Positions 1-6,658 of a stretch of 6,658 nucleotides of DNA are shown one piece after another (the stretch's first letter is position 1; every line of letters begins with the position of its first letter). This DNA comes from an uncultured bacterium (GTDB lineage: Bacteria > Pseudomonadota > Gammaproteobacteria > Burkholderiales > Burkholderiaceae_F): the NCBI GenBank assembly GCA_905215795.1, contig CAJMRV010000095.1:1-6658 (forward strand), in the 5' to 3' direction. Both the position numbers and the translations under genes were made by a program. A model generated the notes under the pieces. It did not search any database. It saw only the letters and a list, made by a program, of their open reading frames with translations, and was not told where the DNA came from.

Positions 1-23
1 GCATGGTCAACTTCCGGTCGTTG

Positions 24-39
24 GAGGTGTGAACACCTC
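24..39 (+). terminator. Terminator-like hairpin at the left edge
   Basis: A short inverted repeat, GAGGTG/CACCTC with a tight loop, is followed on the plus strand by a T-rich stretch (40-50) interrupted by C, A and G. It could end a plus-strand gene lying left of the window. In one frame a TGA at 30-32 would fall inside the hairpin, and in another a TAA falls at 65-67; I cannot tell which, if either, is a real stop. The stem is only 6-7 bp and the T-tract is broken, so this is weak evidence. Confidence 0.3.
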
Positions 40-157
40 TCATTTTGTTTCAGTCAAACAATTGTAATGAAAAGCAACCGATTTGTCGTTTTCATACTTG
101 CACAAGGTTTCCAGAAGCTTGGAACAGCTAAAACCCTTCGGCTTGAAAAACAAAAAA

Positions 158-187
158 GCCAGTTGGATCGACCAGCTGGCTTTTTTT
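158..187 (+). terminator. Rho-independent terminator, possibly bidirectional
   Basis: A 9-bp stem (158-166 with 172-180, loop ATCGA) is followed by seven T (181-187). The stem contains one T163/G175 pair, which is a tolerated U.G wobble in plus-strand RNA but an A.C mismatch in minus-strand RNA, so plus is the favoured direction. Six A precede the stem (152-157), giving a U-tract on the other strand as well, so it could also stop read-through from the tRNA cluster. On the plus strand it would serve a gene left of the window. Confidence 0.75.
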
Positions 188-225
188 GACGCTCCCGCAC
201 GGAAGGCGGGCTCCTGAAACGACGA

Positions 226-253
226 AAGCCTGCCGAACAGAATCGACAGGCTT
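226..253 (-). terminator. Hairpin ending the tRNA cluster
   Basis: In minus-strand RNA this forms an 11-bp stem (226-236 with 243-253) with a 6-base loop and one U.G wobble. In plus-strand RNA the same position is an A.C mismatch, so the structure is adapted to the tRNA direction. It starts 7 bases beyond the CCA end of tRNA-Glu(CUC). The downstream U-tract is poor (TT then CGTCG and TTT), so it may be an inefficient terminator backed up by the hairpin at 158-180, or a stem protecting or guiding the 3' end of the tRNA precursor. Confidence 0.55.
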
Positions 254-260
254 AAAGTCT

Positions 261-336
261 TGGCGTCCCTATGGGGATTCGAACCCCAGTACCAACCGTG
301 AGAGGGTTGTGTCCTAGGCCTCTAGACGATAGGGAC
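261..336 (-). tRNA. tRNA-Glu (anticodon CUC)
   Basis: This is a 76-base tRNA gene including an encoded CCA (261-263 on the complement). The acceptor stem GTCCCTA/TAGGGAC is perfectly paired, the discriminator base is G73, and the T-loop has the standard GTTCGAA form. The anticodon loop CTCTCAC lies at 298-304, with anticodon CUC at 300-302, which reads GAG. It differs at 6 of 76 positions from the UUC gene 95 bases upstream in the transcript. Two of the differences form a compensating pair in the anticodon stem and two form another in the T stem, as expected for a functional copy. It is the last gene of the cluster. Confidence 0.97.
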
Positions 337-354
337 ACTTGATCAAACTTCCCA

Positions 355-418
355 CTTCAATGTAAAAGAGGTACTTGCATTGAAGCGCGGCAACTCCGAA
401 CGCCGCCGGCGAACCGGC
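355..418 (-). other. Spacer between the two tRNA-Glu genes with two stem-loops
   Basis: The 95-base spacer between the Glu tRNAs contains two inverted repeats. One is an 8-bp stem (355-362 with 378-385). The other is a 5-bp GC stem (405-409 with 414-418) that carries a UUCG tetraloop in minus-strand RNA. Neither has a U-tract, so neither looks like a terminator. I saw no convincing second promoter for the distal tRNA. They may be processing or spacer structures in the tRNA precursor. Confidence 0.3.
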
Positions 419-431
419 CTGATTCAATCAA

Positions 432-507
432 TGGCGTCCCCACGGGGATTCGAACCCCGGTACCGACCGTGAAAGGGTCGTGTCCTAGGCCTCTAGACGA
501 TAGGGAC
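432..507 (-). tRNA. tRNA-Glu (anticodon UUC)
   Basis: This is a 76-base tRNA gene with encoded CCA (432-434 on the complement), discriminator G73 and the standard T-loop. The acceptor stem has one G.U wobble and is otherwise paired. The anticodon loop CTTTCAC (469-475) gives anticodon UUC at 471-473, the main bacterial glutamate isoacceptor, which reads GAA and GAG. It lies only 8 bases downstream of tRNA-Ala, so the two must be cut from a common precursor. Confidence 0.98.
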
Positions 508-515
508 CGAAATCT

Positions 516-591
516 TGGTGGAGGTAAGCGGGATCGAACCGCTGACCCCTTGCATGCCATGCAAGTGCTCTCCCAGCTGAGCTATACCCCC
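516..591 (-). tRNA. tRNA-Ala (anticodon GGC)
   Basis: This is a 76-base tRNA gene with encoded CCA (516-518 on the complement). The G3.U70 pair that identifies alanine tRNAs to alanyl-tRNA synthetase is present (positions 589 and 522), with discriminator A73. The anticodon loop ATGGCAT (554-560) gives anticodon GGC at 556-558, which reads GCC and GCU. Body and loops closely resemble the E. coli tRNA-Ala(GGC) sequence as I remember it. It is the promoter-proximal gene of the cluster. Confidence 0.98.
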
Positions 592-609
592 ATGAATTTG
601 AGAGAGTGA

Positions 610-638
610 AATATATCAAAGAAACTTCACCCTGGCAA
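610..638 (-). promoter_or_regulatory. Sigma-70-type promoter of the tRNA cluster
   Basis: Read on the minus strand, a -35 box TTGCCA (633-638) is followed by exactly 17 bases and a -10 box TATATT (610-615). Transcription would begin near 603, about 12 bases ahead of tRNA-Ala. The discriminator region is not GC-rich, unlike that of many stringently controlled stable-RNA promoters. AT-rich sequence further upstream (about 643-675) could act as an UP element. No competing promoter of this quality lies closer to the tRNA. Confidence 0.8.
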
Positions 639-653
639 CAGCTTTTTCGACTC

Positions 654-671
654 ATGGTGAATATTTACCAT
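654..671. repeat. 18-bp near-perfect inverted repeat upstream of the tRNA promoter
   Basis: ATGGTGAAT is followed directly by ATTTACCAT, an 18-bp palindrome with one mismatched pair. Its near edge is 16 bases upstream of the tRNA -35 box, in the position of an UP element or activator site. It also lies within the region shared with the divergent uvrA gene. The length and symmetry suit a dimeric DNA-binding protein, but I do not recognise the regulator, and it does not fit the 15-bp G...C spacing of a Fis core site. Confidence 0.4.
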
Positions 672-752
672 AAATGCGGTATGCCGCGCCTTTTTTTCTC
701 ATCCGGACGCCGGCGCATTTGGGGTGGCCGTCGAACGGAGAACGAATAATAA

Positions 753-781
753 CACGTTCCTAAGATTTGTGCGTCTATACT
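753..781 (+). promoter_or_regulatory. Candidate promoter of uvrA
   Basis: A good -10 box TATACT (776-781) has only a weak -35 match, CACGTT (753-758), at 17-base spacing. Transcription would start near 788, giving a leader of about 106 bases before the uvrA ATG. The TACTGT overlapping the -10 box resembles half of a LexA site, but the second half is absent. No better plus-strand promoter was found between 592 and 893, although a promoter recognised by another sigma factor cannot be excluded. Confidence 0.35.
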
Positions 782-784
782 GTG

Positions 785-816
785 AAAAAACATCCCCGCG
801 GCGGCCTTCGGATGTT
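785..816 (-). terminator. Stem-loop with minus-strand U-tract in the uvrA leader
   Basis: AACATCC (789-795) pairs with GGATGTT (810-816) around a 14-base GC-rich loop. In minus-strand RNA the stem runs straight into a U-tract made by the A run at 785-790, which is a rho-independent terminator layout. It would stop antisense transcripts leaving uvrA before they reach the tRNA promoter. In plus-strand RNA the same stem would lie at the very 5' end of the uvrA message, if transcription starts near 788, and could protect it from decay. Confidence 0.45.
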
Positions 817-848
817 GTTTCCGCGCCACCGCCACCCTATTCAAGAAA

Positions 849-884
849 GGGGGCCGACGCCCCCGATCCCGCCCAGGGCGGGGG
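849..884 (+). promoter_or_regulatory. GC-rich leader hairpins covering the uvrA ribosome binding site
   Basis: Two GC-rich stems lie next to each other just before uvrA: GGGGG (849-853) with CCCCC (860-864), and CCCGCC (868-873) with GGCGGG (877-882). The only Shine-Dalgarno-like sequence is the G run at 880-884, nine bases from the ATG, and it sits in the 3' arm of the second stem. The C5 at 860-864 could alternatively pair with this G run. In either fold the ribosome binding site is at least partly paired, which suggests low or controlled translation. I recognise no known riboswitch class here. Confidence 0.45.
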
Positions 885-893
885 TTCCAAGCC

Positions 894-6584
<5,691 letters not shown>

Positions 6585-6612
6585 GACCGCCGTTCCAGGC
6601 GACAAATCGAGT

Positions 6613-6644
6613 AGAGGGGAGCACTCTCGGTGCTCCTCCCCTCT
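6613..6644 (+). terminator. Hairpin downstream of uvrA, lacking a U-tract
   Basis: Beginning 28 bases after the uvrA stop, a 13-bp stem forms from 6613-6624 with 6630-6644 around a 5-base loop. It is interrupted on the 3' side by a 3-base CCT bulge (6635-6637). It is the obvious candidate for the 3' end of the uvrA message. No U-tract follows on either strand (CACACC on plus), so it may be a 3' stabilising stem or a terminator that relies on Rho or stem strength. The window ends 14 bases later. Confidence 0.45.
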
Positions 6645-6658
6645 CACACCACCAACCG

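Noticed and set aside
1..43. Possible start of a minus-strand gene with ATG at 43-41 running off the left edge
   Set aside because: Only about 14 codons are visible, there is no Shine-Dalgarno sequence, and the region forms a hairpin, so it cannot be supported.
1..189. Plus-strand frame open from the left edge to a TGA at 187-189
   Set aside because: It reads straight through the terminator hairpin and its T run, and the peptide is not protein-like. More likely chance openness in intergenic DNA.
338..431. Separate promoter for the distal tRNA-Glu(CUC)
   Set aside because: A TTGCCG box exists on the minus strand, but no -10 box lies at 16-18 base spacing; co-transcription from the upstream promoter is simpler.
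357..560. Minus-strand 67-codon open frame
   Set aside because: It runs through tRNA-Ala and tRNA-Glu(UUC); the tRNA structures explain the sequence fully.
780..795. Full LexA (SOS) operator upstream of uvrA
   Set aside because: Only the left half CTGT is present; the right half does not match ACAG.

Overview
The window is chromosomal housekeeping DNA from a GC-rich bacterium, most likely a proteobacterium. The three tRNA genes have the E. coli-like forms and all encode their own CCA end. The one large protein is a double-length UvrA. From memory, such proteins are annotated in Burkholderiales, so a betaproteobacterium (perhaps Sutterellaceae-like) is my best guess, but the window alone cannot settle this.

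Layout. Positions 1-260 are AT-richer than the rest and hold no gene I can support. They contain hairpins that look like transcription stops, including two back-to-back ones at 158-180 and 226-253. Positions 261-591 carry a minus-strand tRNA cluster, transcribed right to left as tRNA-Ala(GGC), tRNA-Glu(UUC), tRNA-Glu(CUC). A good sigma-70-type promoter drives it at 610-638. The two Glu genes are a recent-looking duplication (70 of 76 bases identical). Positions 592-893 form a divergent intergenic region. It holds the tRNA promoter, an 18-bp near-palindrome, a weaker candidate promoter for the plus strand, and a GC-rich structured leader that appears to hide the ribosome binding site of the next gene.

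Positions 894-6584 (about 85% of the window) are a single plus-strand gene for a 1896-residue UvrA. It is two complete UvrA units fused head to tail, with four ABC ATPase domains and two sets of zinc fingers. All Walker, signature and switch-histidine motifs look intact. The two units have diverged in a complementary way. Unit 1 keeps the long insertion domain used in damage sensing but has a degenerate UvrB-binding domain. Unit 2 keeps a canonical UvrB-binding domain but has lost most of the insertion domain. This suggests one chain doing the work of a UvrA dimer with specialised halves, and it is the most interesting thing in the window. A long hairpin without a U-tract follows the gene at 6613-6644.

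Functionally the tRNAs and uvrA are independent, divergently transcribed units. I see no mobile element, CRISPR array, riboswitch of a known class, or origin.
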